Source: an uncultured Oxalobacteraceae bacterium | GTDB taxonomy: Bacteria; Pseudomonadota; Gammaproteobacteria; Burkholderiales; Burkholderiaceae | Direction of reading: 5' to 3' | DNA length: 30,556 nt | Assembly: GCA_946480015.1 (NCBI GenBank) | Contig: CAMLIL010000070.1 | Span: 1-30,556 of the forward strand | In this document: positions 15,381-23,494 of the stretch, piece by piece | Layout of the letters: every line of letters begins with the position of its first letter | How positions within the stretch are numbered: the stretch's first letter is position 1 | The notes under the pieces: model-generated | The model's database searches: none | What the model was told of the DNA's origin: nothing | The model's input: the letters and a program-made list of their open reading frames with translations, nothing else | Position numbers and translations under genes: made by a program

Positions 15381-16181
15381 TCACTTCTTCGCCCAGAACT
15401 TCCACCAGCCGCCATCTTCGGCCGGCTTGAGGAACTTGCTGTTCGGGTAGTTCTTTAGAAATACGCGCTGCGCGTCGTCGCGCAGGTCGTACATGCCCAG
15501 CTTGTCGTAGTTGCGCACCATGAGGAACAGGGCTTCCTCGCGTGCCGGCGCATCGGTGTAATCGCGCACCGCGCCCATGGCACGATTGAGCGACGCCAGG
15601 AAGGCGCCGCGGCGGAAGTAGTAGTTCGCCACGTGCACTTCATACTGCGCCATCGCATTGATCAAATACTTCATGCGCGCAATCGAATCCGGCGCGTACG
15701 AACTGTCGGGGAACTTGTCGACCAGTTCCTTGAACGCCTGGAACGATTCGCGCGTCGCCTTCGGGTCGCGTTCGGTCGGGTCCTGGGTGTACAGCTGGCC
15801 CAGGAAGCCGATCTGGTCGTTGAAGTTGATCAGGCCGCGCAGGTAATACATGTAGTCGACCGCCGGATGATTCGGGTGCAGCTTGATGAAGCGCTCCACC
15901 GCCGCCAGCGATTGCGCCGCGTCCTGCATCTTGTAGTAGCCGTAGGCGATTTCCATCTGCGCCTGCACGGCGTAATTGCCGAACGGGTAGTTGGTCTCGA
16001 GCTTCTCGAACATCTTGATCGCCGACTCGTAATGACCCGCGTTCATTTCCTCGCGTGCCTCGGCGTATAATTTCGTCACCGGCCAGTTCTTGGTCTCATC
16101 GGTCTTCTCTGGAAACAGACTACAGGCTGACAGACTGAACAGAACGGCGCTGGCAATGACAAGCGATAATTTTTTCTGCAT
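15381..16181 (-). CDS. bamD: Outer membrane assembly lipoprotein BamD (ComL)
   Basis: A 266-aa lipoprotein of the BAM complex, which folds and inserts beta-barrel proteins into the outer membrane. The signal peptide ends in the lipobox LSAC (Cys20). The mature part is a five-TPR array: KLYAEAREEMNAGHYESAIK, then YPFGNYAVQAQMEIAYGYYK, VERFIKLHPNHPAVDYMYYL, with the family-typical GLINF and DPTERDPKATRESFQAFKEL, YAPDSIARM and VANYYFRRGAFLAS. The ATG at 16181 gives a normal lipoprotein signal; the longer frame to 16244 would prepend 21 residues upstream of the signal and run over the promoter. It is divergent from rluD, as in many proteobacteria. BamD is essential in most species where tested. 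Confidence 0.96.
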   Translation of the reverse strand: MQKKLSLVIASAVLFSLSACSLFPEKTDETKNWPVTKLYAEAREEMNAGHYESAIKMFEKLETNYPFGNYAVQAQMEIAYGYYKMQDAAQSLAAVERFIKLHPNHPAVDYMYYLRGLINFNDQIGFLGQLYTQDPTERDPKATRESFQAFKELVDKFPDSSYAPDSIARMKYLINAMAQYEVHVANYYFRRGAFLASLNRAMGAVRDYTDAPAREEALFLMVRNYDKLGMYDLRDDAQRVFLKNYPNSKFLKPAEDGGWWKFWAKK

Positions 16182-16232
16182 GACTTTCTGAAGTTTTTGC
16201 ACGAGAGTATTCTGAGATTCAACGAAAGGCTG

Positions 16233-16238
16233 ATTATA
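16233..16238 (-). promoter_or_regulatory. Candidate -10 box for bamD
   Basis: The minus strand reads TATAAT across 16238-16233, a perfect sigma-70 -10 hexamer, about 52 bp upstream of the bamD ATG. The matching -35 is weak (AATGTC or TTAATG at 17-20 bp). It sits only about 15 bp from the chosen rluD start, so transcription of bamD would begin inside the bamD-rluD spacer. Confidence 0.5.
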
Positions 16239-16253
16239 GCCCATGGGACTGCT

Positions 16254-17291
16254 GTGACATTAACTCCAACGCCGAATCAGGCGGAACACCTCTCCGATCC
16301 ATTGCTCGACGACGAATTCGATGACATCGACGAGGTCATCTCGAATGGCCCGGACCTGTCCCCGATCACTCTGGAACTGGACAACAGCGCTTGCGGGCAA
16401 CGCCTTGACAAGGTCATCGCCGGCCTGGTGCCGCAGTTTTCCCGCAGCCGCCTGCAACTGTGGTTCGAGGGCGGCCACGTGCTGGTCGACGGCAAACCGG
16501 CGCGCGGCAAGGATACCGCCTACGGCGACGAGACCGTCGTCGTCATGCCGCAAAGCGCGCCGGAAGATGCGGCCTACACGCCGCAGGACCTGCCGCTCAA
16601 TATCGTCTACGAAGACGGCGACATCATCGTCATCAACAAGCCGGCCGGTCTGGTCGTGCACCCGGGCGCCGGCAACTGGAATGGCACCTTGCTCAATGGC
16701 TTGCTGCATCATTGCCCGCAACTGGCCAATGTGCCGCGCGCCGGCATCGTGCACCGGCTCGACAAGGACACCAGCGGCCTGATGGTGATCGGCAAAACCC
16801 TGGCGGCCCAGACCGACCTGGTGCGCCAGTTGCAGGCGCGCAGCGTCAAGCGCGAATATTTCGCGCTGGTGTGGGGCACCCCGCATCTGTCCGGCACCAT
16901 CGATTCCTCGATCGGGCGCCACCCGAAAGACCGGGTCAAGATGGCCGTGTCGACCAATTTCTCGGCCAAGCCGGCCATTACCCATTACGAGCGCATCGCC
17001 ACCGGCATGCTGGACCGCCGTCCGGTCAGCCTGGTGCAGTGCCGCCTCGAAACCGGCCGCACGCACCAGATCCGCGTGCACATGCTGTCGATCGGCTACG
17101 CGCTGGTGGGCGACTCGGTGTACGGCAAGCAGCACCTGAGCCCGGTGTTCCACCGCCAGGCCCTGCAGGCGCGCCGCCTCGGGCTGGTGCATCCGGCCAC
17201 CGGGGAAGCCTGTGAATGGATCGTGCCGCTGGCCGACGATTTCGCCGAGCTGATCGCCAATGCCGGCATTGCCGAGCCGGAACAGGTCTGA
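16254..17291 (+). CDS. rluD: 23S rRNA pseudouridine synthase RluD
   Basis: A 345-aa pseudouridine synthase expected to modify U1911, U1915 and U1917 in helix 69 of 23S rRNA, aiding ribosome assembly. An acidic N-terminal extension (DDEFDDIDE) precedes the S4 RNA-binding domain (QRLDKVIAGLVPQFSRSRLQ, then VLVDGKP). The catalytic domain has NIVYEDGDIIVINKPAGLVV, the active-site motif GIVHRLDKDTSGLMV (catalytic Asp near residue 170), and LETGRTHQIRVHM. The start is uncertain: I chose GTG at 16254, since there is no ATG before the S4 domain and the TTG at 16197 would overlap the bamD promoter. Its TGA overlaps the pgeF ATG (TGATG), so the two are coupled. Confidence 0.9.
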   Translation: MTLTPTPNQAEHLSDPLLDDEFDDIDEVISNGPDLSPITLELDNSACGQRLDKVIAGLVPQFSRSRLQLWFEGGHVLVDGKPARGKDTAYGDETVVVMPQSAPEDAAYTPQDLPLNIVYEDGDIIVINKPAGLVVHPGAGNWNGTLLNGLLHHCPQLANVPRAGIVHRLDKDTSGLMVIGKTLAAQTDLVRQLQARSVKREYFALVWGTPHLSGTIDSSIGRHPKDRVKMAVSTNFSAKPAITHYERIATGMLDRRPVSLVQCRLETGRTHQIRVHMLSIGYALVGDSVYGKQHLSPVFHRQALQARRLGLVHPATGEACEWIVPLADDFAELIANAGIAEPEQV

Positions 17292-18058
17292 TGGACTTCG
17301 AGCCCATCGTTCCCGACTGGCCGGATATGCCGGCCAATGTCGGCGCGCTGGCCAGTACCCGCGGTGGTGGTGTCAGCCTGCCGCCATATGACTCGCTCAA
17401 CCTGGGCCAGCACGTGGCCGACGATCCGGCCCTGGTCGAGCGCAACCGCGCACGGCTGGCCGAGGCGCTGCCGAACTACCCGGCCTTCATCTGGCAGGTG
17501 CATGGTACGGCGGTGGTGGATGCGGCAAGCGTGACGCCGCGCTCGAAAGGGCCGGATGCCGACGCCAGCATCGCCACCGGGCCCGGCGTGGTGTGCACGG
17601 TCATGACGGCCGACTGCCTGCCGGTGCTGCTGGCCGACGTGGACGGCAAGGTGGTCGGCGCGGCCCATGCCGGCTGGCGCGGACTGGCGGCCGGCGTACT
17701 GAACCGGACGGTGGAGGCGATGCGCGCGGCCGGCGCGGGCGACATCACCGCATGGCTGGGGCCGGCCATTGGTCCCAATGAATTCGAAGTCGGCGCCGAT
17801 GTGCTGGACGCCTTTGTGGGCGCAGCCAGGAACCCGGCCGAGGCGGACCGGCTGCGGGCCGCCTTCGCCGCCCTTGCCGCCAGTCCGGGCAAGTATTTGG
17901 CGGACATCTATGCGCTGGGCCGCTGCTTTTTGGCGCGCGACGGCGTGCTGCGCGTATCCGGCGGCACCCACTGCACGGTGACGGAAGCTGAGCGCTTCTT
18001 TTCGTACCGGCGCGATGGCGTGACAGGGCGGCAGGCGACCATGATCTGGCGCCGCTAG
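17291..18058 (+). CDS. pgeF: Peptidoglycan editing factor PgeF (YfiH, multicopper-like)
   Basis: A 255-aa protein of the YfiH/PgeF (COG1496, 'polyphenol oxidase family') group. The three metal ligands are visible: His71 in WQVHGTAV, Cys109 in MTADCLPVLL and His126 in GAAHAGWRGLAAG, matching E. coli His71, Cys107 and His124. GPAIGPNEFEVG and SYRRDGVTGRQATMIW are also family features. In E. coli PgeF removes wrongly incorporated L-Ser from peptidoglycan precursors; older laccase names are misleading. It begins inside the rluD stop codon region (TGATG). Its TAG stop shares a CTAG with the stop of the next leftward gene. Confidence 0.93.
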   Translation: MDFEPIVPDWPDMPANVGALASTRGGGVSLPPYDSLNLGQHVADDPALVERNRARLAEALPNYPAFIWQVHGTAVVDAASVTPRSKGPDADASIATGPGVVCTVMTADCLPVLLADVDGKVVGAAHAGWRGLAAGVLNRTVEAMRAAGAGDITAWLGPAIGPNEFEVGADVLDAFVGAARNPAEADRLRAAFAALAASPGKYLADIYALGRCFLARDGVLRVSGGTHCTVTEAERFFSYRRDGVTGRQATMIWRR

Positions 18059-18243
18059 TCGGCCCCAGGCTTGCGGGCCGCTTCGCGCGCGGCACGGCGC
18101 CGCTTGGAACCGCTTAGATAATATAGAATTGCCAAGGGGACCACACAATACAAGACGAACGTCATGATCCCGGCAACGACACTGGTTTCCGTGATCGACA
18201 TCAGACCGACCACGTAGATCCAGGCGACCGCGACAATCCACAT
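18055..18243 (-). CDS. Small two-helix membrane protein of unknown function
   Basis: A 62-aa predicted inner-membrane protein. It starts MWIVAVAWIYVVGLMSITET (first helix), continues with VVAGIMTFVLYCVVPLAILYYL (second helix) and ends in a basic tail SGSKRRRAAREAARK, which by the positive-inside rule should face the cytoplasm. A purine-rich AAAAAAGGAA ribosome site precedes the ATG. It is leftward, squeezed between pgeF (converging, stops sharing CTAG) and phaC, whose ATG is only 37 bp away on the other strand. I do not recognise the family. The phaC promoter may therefore lie within this gene. Confidence 0.75.
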   Translation of the reverse strand: MWIVAVAWIYVVGLMSITETSVVAGIMTFVLYCVVPLAILYYLSGSKRRRAAREAARKPGAD

Positions 18244-18280
18244 ACGATTCCTTTTTTAAATTGAAATATTGGACGCACAC

Positions 18281-20020
18281 ATGAATATGCCCGACCCGCA
18301 AGCCATGGCCGCACAATGGATGTCGCACGTGACGGCCCCCAACGCATGGCAATCGATGTTCAACATGCCGCAGGTCGAGCCTAATCCGCTGGCCGGCATT
18401 CTCAAGGATGTCGGCGCGGGCATCAACCCCGCCACGCTCGAGACGCTGCGCAACGAGTACCTGCAAAAAGCCGGGCAGATCTGGCAAGACTTCATGGCCG
18501 GCAAAATCCCCGAACTGAAGGACCGCCGCTTCGCCGCGCCGGAATGGCGCGCCAATCCGCTGTCCACCTTCAATGTCGCATCATACCTGCTCAACGCCGA
18601 ATTCCTGCTGGCCCTTGCCGATGCGGTCGAGGCGCCGCCCAAGGAACAGCACAAGATCAAGTTCGCCGTGCAGCAAATGGTCGACGCCATGTCGCCGGCC
18701 AATTTCCTGGCCACGAACCCGGAAGCCCAGCAGCAACTGATCGACACCAAGGGCGAGAGCCTGACCAAAGGCTTGGCCAATATGCTGGCCGACATGCAGA
18801 AGGGCCGCATTTCGCTGTCGGACGAGTCGGCCTTTGAAGTGGGGCGCAATGTGGCCACCACGCCGGGGCAGGTGGTGTTCCAGAACCAGCTGTTCCAGCT
18901 GATCCAGTACACGCCGACCACCGCCAAGGTGCACGCGGTGCCGCTGCTGATGGTCCCGCCTTGCATCAACAAGTTTTACATTCTCGACCTGCAACCGGAA
19001 AATTCCCTGGTGCGTTACGCCGTGGAGCAGGGCAATACCGTGTTCCTGATCTCGTGGCGCAACCCGGACAAGTCGCTCGCCGGCACCACCTGGGACGATT
19101 ACGTCAGCCTGGGCGCCATCAAAGCGATGGACGTGGTGCGCGATATCACCGGCGCCGAGAAAGTCAACGCCTTCGGCTTTTGCGTCGGCGGCACCATTCT
19201 CAGCAGTGCATTGGCCGTGCTGGCCGCGCGCGGCCAGCACCCGGCCGCCAGCCTGACCTTGCTGACGACCTTGCTCGACTTCGAAGACCCGGGCGTGCTC
19301 GACGTGTTCATCGACGAAACCCAGGTTGGCTTGCGCGAGCAGCAACTGGCCAAGGGCGGCCTGATGCCCGGCCGCGACCTGGCCTCGACCTTCTCGGCGC
19401 TGCGGCCCAATGATCTGGTGTGGAACTATGTGCAGTCGAATTATCTGAAGGGCAAGGAGCCGCCGCCATTCGACCTGCTGTACTGGAATTCCGACAGCAC
19501 CAACCTGGCCGGGCCGATGTTCTGCTGGTACCTGCGCAATATGTACCTGGAAAACAATCTCAAGGAAGGCGGCAAGCTGAGGATCGCCGGGATGCCGGTG
19601 GATCTGGGCAGCATCAGCGCGCCGGCCTTCATCTACGGCTCGCGCGAAGATCACATCGTGCCCTGGACGTCCTCCTATGCATCGACGACGCTCTTGAATC
19701 CCTCCAATCCCAAGGCCAACCGTTTCATTCTCGGGGCGTCCGGCCACATTGCCGGCGTGATCAATCCGGCCTCGAAGAACAAACGCAGCTACTGGACCAA
19801 CGACGTCAAGCCCAAAGGCAAGGCCAAGGCCCCAACCCTGTCAGCCGAGCAATGGCTGGACGGGGCCACCGAGCACAAAGGCAGCTGGTGGCCGGAATGG
19901 GCGGCGTTTCTGGCCGAACACGGCGGCGACGATGTGGCGGCCCCTGCCCAGCCCGGCAATAACCGGTATCAGCCGCTCGAAAGGGCGCCGGGCACCTACG
20001 TCAAGGTGCGCGCCGACTAA
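18281..20020 (+). CDS. phaC: Class I polyhydroxyalkanoate synthase PhaC
   Basis: A 579-aa class I PHA synthase, which polymerises short-chain (R)-3-hydroxyacyl-CoA into PHA granules. The lipase-like box FGFCVGGT holds the nucleophile Cys301; Asp457 (YGSREDHIVPW) and His489 (ASGHIAGVINP) complete the triad, matching Cys319, Asp480 and His508 of Cupriavidus necator PhaC. The N-terminal domain (about 1-180) has the family's granule-associated region, and NPDKSLAGTTWDDYV is typical of class I. The ATG at 18281 follows TTGGA; a TTG at 18269 would add four residues. phaR follows after 210 bp; phaA and phaB, which lie between them in Cupriavidus, are missing here. Confidence 0.97.
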   Translation: MNMPDPQAMAAQWMSHVTAPNAWQSMFNMPQVEPNPLAGILKDVGAGINPATLETLRNEYLQKAGQIWQDFMAGKIPELKDRRFAAPEWRANPLSTFNVASYLLNAEFLLALADAVEAPPKEQHKIKFAVQQMVDAMSPANFLATNPEAQQQLIDTKGESLTKGLANMLADMQKGRISLSDESAFEVGRNVATTPGQVVFQNQLFQLIQYTPTTAKVHAVPLLMVPPCINKFYILDLQPENSLVRYAVEQGNTVFLISWRNPDKSLAGTTWDDYVSLGAIKAMDVVRDITGAEKVNAFGFCVGGTILSSALAVLAARGQHPAASLTLLTTLLDFEDPGVLDVFIDETQVGLREQQLAKGGLMPGRDLASTFSALRPNDLVWNYVQSNYLKGKEPPPFDLLYWNSDSTNLAGPMFCWYLRNMYLENNLKEGGKLRIAGMPVDLGSISAPAFIYGSREDHIVPWTSSYASTTLLNPSNPKANRFILGASGHIAGVINPASKNKRSYWTNDVKPKGKAKAPTLSAEQWLDGATEHKGSWWPEWAAFLAEHGGDDVAAPAQPGNNRYQPLERAPGTYVKVRAD

Positions 20021-20027
20021 GTGAACG

Positions 20028-20061
20028 ATTGCGTGGAGCAAGGGGGCTTGCTCCGCGCAAT
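20028..20061 (+). terminator. Strong hairpin just after phaC
   Basis: A 15-bp stem starting 7 bp after the phaC stop: 20028-20042 pairs with 20047-20061 with a single G-T wobble, loop GGGG. The tail TCTCCTTT is only moderately U-rich, so it is a plausible but not textbook Rho-independent terminator; it could also stabilise the phaC mRNA 3' end. It separates phaC from phaR transcriptionally, at least partly. Confidence 0.65.
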
Positions 20062-20077
20062 CTCCTTTGGGTGCGAC

Positions 20078-20088
20078 GCAATATTTGC
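20078..20088. promoter_or_regulatory. Short dyad GCAA-N3-TTGC upstream of phaR
   Basis: The sequence GCAATATTTGC forms a small dyad (GCAA/TTGC with TAT spacer), followed by CTGCACCTGCACG. PhaR-family regulators bind GCA/TGC-rich dyads in their own and phasin promoters in related bacteria, so this is a candidate autoregulatory site about 145 bp before phaR. Support is weak because the motif is short. Confidence 0.25.
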
Positions 20089-20119
20089 TGCACCTGCACG
20101 CGCAACGTGGTATTTTGTT

Positions 20120-20146
20120 CTTTGTTCACGTCCCGCGTGAACAAAG
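20120..20146. repeat. Perfect 11-bp inverted repeat upstream of phaR
   Basis: CTTTGTTCACG (20120-20130) and CGTGAACAAAG (20136-20146) are perfect inverted copies separated by TCCCG, about 85 bp before the phaR ATG. The spacing of 16 bp centre to centre fits either a hairpin or a dimeric regulator's operator. There is no T-tract directly after it. It is distinct from the terminator-like hairpin behind phaC. Confidence 0.7.
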
Positions 20147-20230
20147 CGGTCGCGCGTCAGGAGCATACCGTCCGCTTGGCCTCGACAATCAGATAAAAAA
20201 GCGCTGCGGCGCAATAAGTGGAAACTTGAG

Positions 20231-20788
20231 ATGAGTAGTGCAAAAAAGAACACAGAACGCCTGATCAAGAAATATCCGAATCGTCGCCTTTACGACACCC
20301 AGACCAGTTCGTACATTACCTTGACCGACGTGAAACAGTTGGTGCTCGATGCCGACGAATTCACCGTTGTCGATGCCAAGACCAATGAAGACCTGACGCG
20401 CAGCATCCTGCTGCAAATCATTCTGGAAGAGGAAGCCAACGGCATTCCCATGTTCTCCAGCGGCGTGCTGTCGCAGATCATCCGCTATTACGGCCATGCC
20501 ATGCAGGGGATGATGGGTTCCTATCTGGAAAAGAACGTGCAGGCATTCACCGATATCCAGAACAAGTTCACCAGCGGCGCAAGCGGCGCCTTCGAAGGCA
20601 AGCCGTTCAGCCCCGAAATGTGGACCCAGTTCATGAATATCCAGGGCCCGATGATGCAGGGCATGATGAACAACTACATCGACCAGAGCAAAAACCTGTT
20701 CGTGCAAATGCAGGAACAGATGCAAAATCAAAGCAAGACCCTGTTTGGCGCGGCGTTCCCGTTCCCGCCGGTGGACAAGAACAAGTAA
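20231..20788 (+). CDS. phaR: Polyhydroxyalkanoate synthesis regulator PhaR
   Basis: A 185-aa PHA-responsive repressor. The N-terminal PHB/PHA DNA-binding domain is plain: RLIKKYPNRRLYDTQTSSYI, then TLTDVKQLVLDADEFTVVDA and NEDLTRSILLQIILEEEANG (residues 9-75). The C-terminal half is Met/Gln-rich and amphipathic (QGMMGSYLEKNVQAF, MMQGMMNNYIDQSKNLFVQM), the part thought to bind granules. In Cupriavidus and Paracoccus PhaR represses phasin genes and itself until it is titrated onto nascent PHA. The gene ends with a weak GC hairpin (20801-20822) before rimO. Confidence 0.96.
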   Translation: MSSAKKNTERLIKKYPNRRLYDTQTSSYITLTDVKQLVLDADEFTVVDAKTNEDLTRSILLQIILEEEANGIPMFSSGVLSQIIRYYGHAMQGMMGSYLEKNVQAFTDIQNKFTSGASGAFEGKPFSPEMWTQFMNIQGPMMQGMMNNYIDQSKNLFVQMQEQMQNQSKTLFGAAFPFPPVDKNK

Positions 20789-20800
20789 AGGCAGGCAAGG

Positions 20801-20822
20801 GGCGCGGCACCAATCGCGCGCC
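20801..20822 (+). terminator. Weak GC hairpin between phaR and rimO
   Basis: GGCGCG (20801-20806) and CGCGCC (20817-20822) can pair with a 10-nt loop, followed by TTAAAC. It is 12 bp after the phaR stop. The stem is short and there is no real U-tract, so termination would be partial at best. Confidence 0.3.
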
Positions 20823-20831
20823 TTAAACGGG

Positions 20832-20837
20832 TACAAT
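20832..20837 (+). promoter_or_regulatory. Candidate -10 box for rimO
   Basis: TACAAT at 20832-20837, 31 bp before the rimO ATG, is close to the sigma-70 consensus. I found no matching -35 at 16-18 bp. If real, rimO would be transcribed independently of phaR. Confidence 0.35.
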
Positions 20838-20868
20838 AGCGGATTACCCTGCTTTATTGTGCCCCATC

Positions 20869-22248
20869 ATGTCCGAATTGCGCCGTATTCCCCTCACCAC
20901 CGCCGCACCCAAGGTCGGCTTCGTTTCGCTCGGCTGCCCCAAGGCGCTGGTCGATTCCGAACAGATCCTGACCCAGCTGCGCGCTGAAGGCTACGATACG
21001 GCCAAATCGTACGAAGGAGCCGATCTCGTCATCGTCAACACCTGCGGCTTCATTGATGCCGCCGTCCAGGAGTCGCTCGACGCCATCGGCGAAGCGCTGG
21101 CCGAAAACGGCCGCGTGATCGTCACAGGCTGCCTTGGCGCCAAGAAGGATGCGGCCGGCGACGACATCATCCAGAAAGTGCACCCGAAAGTGCTGGCCGT
21201 GACCGGCCCGCACGCGGTCGGCGAAGTGATGGACTCGGTCCACCTGCACTTGCCCAAACCGCACGAGCCCTTCCTGGACCTGGTGCCGGCGCAGGGCATC
21301 AAGCTCACGCCCAAGCATTACGCCTATCTCAAGATTTCCGAAGGCTGCAATCACCGCTGCAGCTTCTGCATCATCCCTTCGATGCGCGGCGACCTGGTCT
21401 CGCGCCCGATCGCCGACCTCATGCTGGAAGCGGAAAACCTGTTCAAGGCCGGGGTCAAGGAATTGCTGGTGATCTCGCAAGACACCAGCGCCTACGGCGT
21501 CGACGTCAAATTCCGCTCCGGCTTCTGGAACGGCCGTCCGGTCAAGACCCACATGACGCAGCTGGTCGAAGCGCTCGGCCAGCTGGCCGCGCAATACGGT
21601 GCCTGGGTGCGCCTGCACTATGTGTACCCGTATCCGCACGTCGACCAGGTGATCCCGATGATGAGCGGCGGCCATGTGCTGCCTTACCTCGACATTCCGC
21701 TGCAGCACGCCCATCCCGAGGTGCTCAAGCGCATGAAGCGCCCGGCCAGCGGCGAAAAGAACCTCGACCGCATCCAGGCATGGCGCGCCATGAATCCGGA
21801 GCTGACCATCCGCTCCACCTTCATCGCCGGCTTTCCCGGCGAAACCGAAGCCGAGTTCGAATACCTGCTGGACTTCCTCAAGGAAGCGCAGATCGACCGT
21901 CTGGGCTGCTTCGCCTATTCGCCCGTCGAAGGCGCGACCGCCAACGAACTGGCCAATCCGGTGCCGGAAGAAGTGCGCGAAGAGCGCCGCGCGCGTGTCA
22001 TGCTGCTGCAAGAGGAAATTTCGGCCAAGCGCCTGCAAGCCAAGGTCGGCAAGACCGTGCGCGTGCTGATCGATGAGGTCAACCCGCGCGAAGCCATTGG
22101 CCGCTCGGCTGCGGACGCGCCGGAAATCGACGGCGTGGTCCACATCAAGCGCTCGCTGGTGCCAGGCAAAAAGTTGTCGGTGGGCGAATTCGCCGACGTC
22201 ATCGTGACCAAGGCTGACGCGCACGACCTGTGGGCGTCCGTGGCCTGA
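20869..22248 (+). CDS. rimO: Ribosomal protein S12 methylthiotransferase RimO
   Basis: A 459-aa radical-SAM methylthiotransferase that adds a methylthio group to an aspartate of ribosomal protein S12 (Asp88 in E. coli). The N-terminal UPF0004 domain has cluster cysteines Cys23 ([12 protein letters not shown]), Cys59 (VNTCGFID) and Cys88 (VTGCLG). The radical-SAM CxxxCxxC is Cys160-Cys164-Cys167 in [23 protein letters not shown] and the [10 protein letters not shown] segment favour RimO over MiaB. A C-terminal TRAM domain ends the protein. The chosen ATG at 20869 skips a four-residue GTG-like extension. Confidence 0.96.
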   Translation: MSELRRIPLTTAAPKVGFVSLGCPKALVDSEQILTQLRAEGYDTAKSYEGADLVIVNTCGFIDAAVQESLDAIGEALAENGRVIVTGCLGAKKDAAGDDIIQKVHPKVLAVTGPHAVGEVMDSVHLHLPKPHEPFLDLVPAQGIKLTPKHYAYLKISEGCNHRCSFCIIPSMRGDLVSRPIADLMLEAENLFKAGVKELLVISQDTSAYGVDVKFRSGFWNGRPVKTHMTQLVEALGQLAAQYGAWVRLHYVYPYPHVDQVIPMMSGGHVLPYLDIPLQHAHPEVLKRMKRPASGEKNLDRIQAWRAMNPELTIRSTFIAGFPGETEAEFEYLLDFLKEAQIDRLGCFAYSPVEGATANELANPVPEEVREERRARVMLLQEEISAKRLQAKVGKTVRVLIDEVNPREAIGRSAADAPEIDGVVHIKRSLVPGKKLSVGEFADVIVTKADAHDLWASVA

Positions 22249-22265
22249 ACAAGCGGGAGCAGCGA

Positions 22266-23432
22266 ATGAAGAAAACCGTCCAGACTTCGCTGATCCACAA
22301 CGACTACCAGCCGCCAGCCGGTTTCGGCGCCTTTCCGGTGCCGATCCACCATGCCTCGACCGTGCTGTTCAAGGACGTGGCGGCGCTGCGCTCGGGCGAC
22401 TGGAAAGACAAGAACGCCTATACCTACGGCCTGCACGGCACGCCGACCACCTTCACGCTGGAAGCGCGCATTGCCGCCATCGAAGGCGGCAACTATTGCC
22501 TGCTGGCGCCAAGCGGCCTGGCGGCGATCGCCATGATCGACCTGGCCTTGCTCAAGAGCGGGGACGATGTTCTGCTGCCCGACAACGTCTACAACCCCAA
22601 CCGTGAACTGGGGCGCTGGCTGAGTGCCGACTTCGGCGTCACCGCGCGCTATTACGATCCGCTGATCGGCGCCGGAATTGCCGAACTCATTCAGGACAGC
22701 ACCAAGCTGATCTGGACCGAAGCGCCCGGCTCGGTGTCGATGGAGGTGCCGGACCTGCCCGCGATCTGCGCGGCGGCCCATGCGCGCGGCGTCCTGGTGG
22801 CGCTCGACAACACCTGGTCCGGCGGACTGGCGCTGTGCGGCTTCGACAAGGGCGTCGATGTCGTCATGCAGGCGCTGACCAAATACCAGTCGGGCGGCTC
22901 GGACGTACTGATGGGCGCGGTGGTGACGCGCGAGCGCGCCCTGATCGACCGTATCGCGCTGTCGCACATGCGGCTCGGCATGGGCGTGAGCGCCGACGAT
23001 GCCTACCTGGTGCTGCGCGGCCTGCCGACCATGAAGCTGCGTTTCGATGCCCACGACGCCAGTGCGCGCAAGGTGGCGGCCTGGCTGAAGGCGCGCCCGG
23101 AGATTGCCAAGGTCTTGCATCCGGCCTTTCCGGACTGCCCCGGCCACGACAACTGGAAGCGCGACTTCAGCGGCGCCGGCGGGCTGTTTTCAGTCCTGTT
23201 CGACGCGCGCTACACCGAAGCGCAAACCGACCGTTTCGTCGACGCGCTGACCCTGTTCGGGCTGGGCTACAGCTGGGGCGGCGCCAACAGCCTGGTCATG
23301 CCGTACCGCATCCAGGCCATGCGCAGGCAATGGAAGGACCAGGGCATCCTGGTGCGTTTCAACATCGGCCTGGAGGACGCGGACGATCTGATTGCGGATA
23401 TCGGTCAGGCGCTGGAATCGCTAAAAATATAG
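22266..23432 (+). CDS. metC: Cystathionine beta-lyase-type PLP enzyme (MetC-like)
   Basis: A 388-aa enzyme of the Cys/Met metabolism PLP family. It shows the family's HHASTVLF start region, YTYGLHGTPTTFTLE, LDNTWSGGLAL with the PLP-pyridine Asp181, and the Schiff-base lysine Lys206 in ALTKYQSGGSDVLMG. TWSGG and SLVMPY are typical of MetC-type beta-lyases (cystathionine to homocysteine, pyruvate and ammonia) rather than gamma-synthases. Substrate preference cannot be read with certainty, as related enzymes act on cystine or alliin-like compounds. A GGGAGC ribosome site precedes the ATG; it follows rimO by 17 bp, likely as a co-transcribed gene. Confidence 0.82.
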   Translation: MKKTVQTSLIHNDYQPPAGFGAFPVPIHHASTVLFKDVAALRSGDWKDKNAYTYGLHGTPTTFTLEARIAAIEGGNYCLLAPSGLAAIAMIDLALLKSGDDVLLPDNVYNPNRELGRWLSADFGVTARYYDPLIGAGIAELIQDSTKLIWTEAPGSVSMEVPDLPAICAAAHARGVLVALDNTWSGGLALCGFDKGVDVVMQALTKYQSGGSDVLMGAVVTRERALIDRIALSHMRLGMGVSADDAYLVLRGLPTMKLRFDAHDASARKVAAWLKARPEIAKVLHPAFPDCPGHDNWKRDFSGAGGLFSVLFDARYTEAQTDRFVDALTLFGLGYSWGGANSLVMPYRIQAMRRQWKDQGILVRFNIGLEDADDLIADIGQALESLKI

Positions 23433-23494
23433 CCACACGGAAACTTTGGAGTTATGCTCGGGTTCTGTTAATTTTTATGGTAACCGAACCTCTC

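Noticed and set aside
20854..22224. A 456-codon minus-strand frame opposite rimO
   Set aside because: It mirrors rimO over its full length and shows no recognisable domain.
23446..23481. TTGGAG and TAATTT with 17-bp spacing as a promoter for the hydrolase gene
   Set aside because: The spacing fits, but both hexamers are poor matches and the -10 would fall so close to the start that only the later ATG would work; not strong enough to list.
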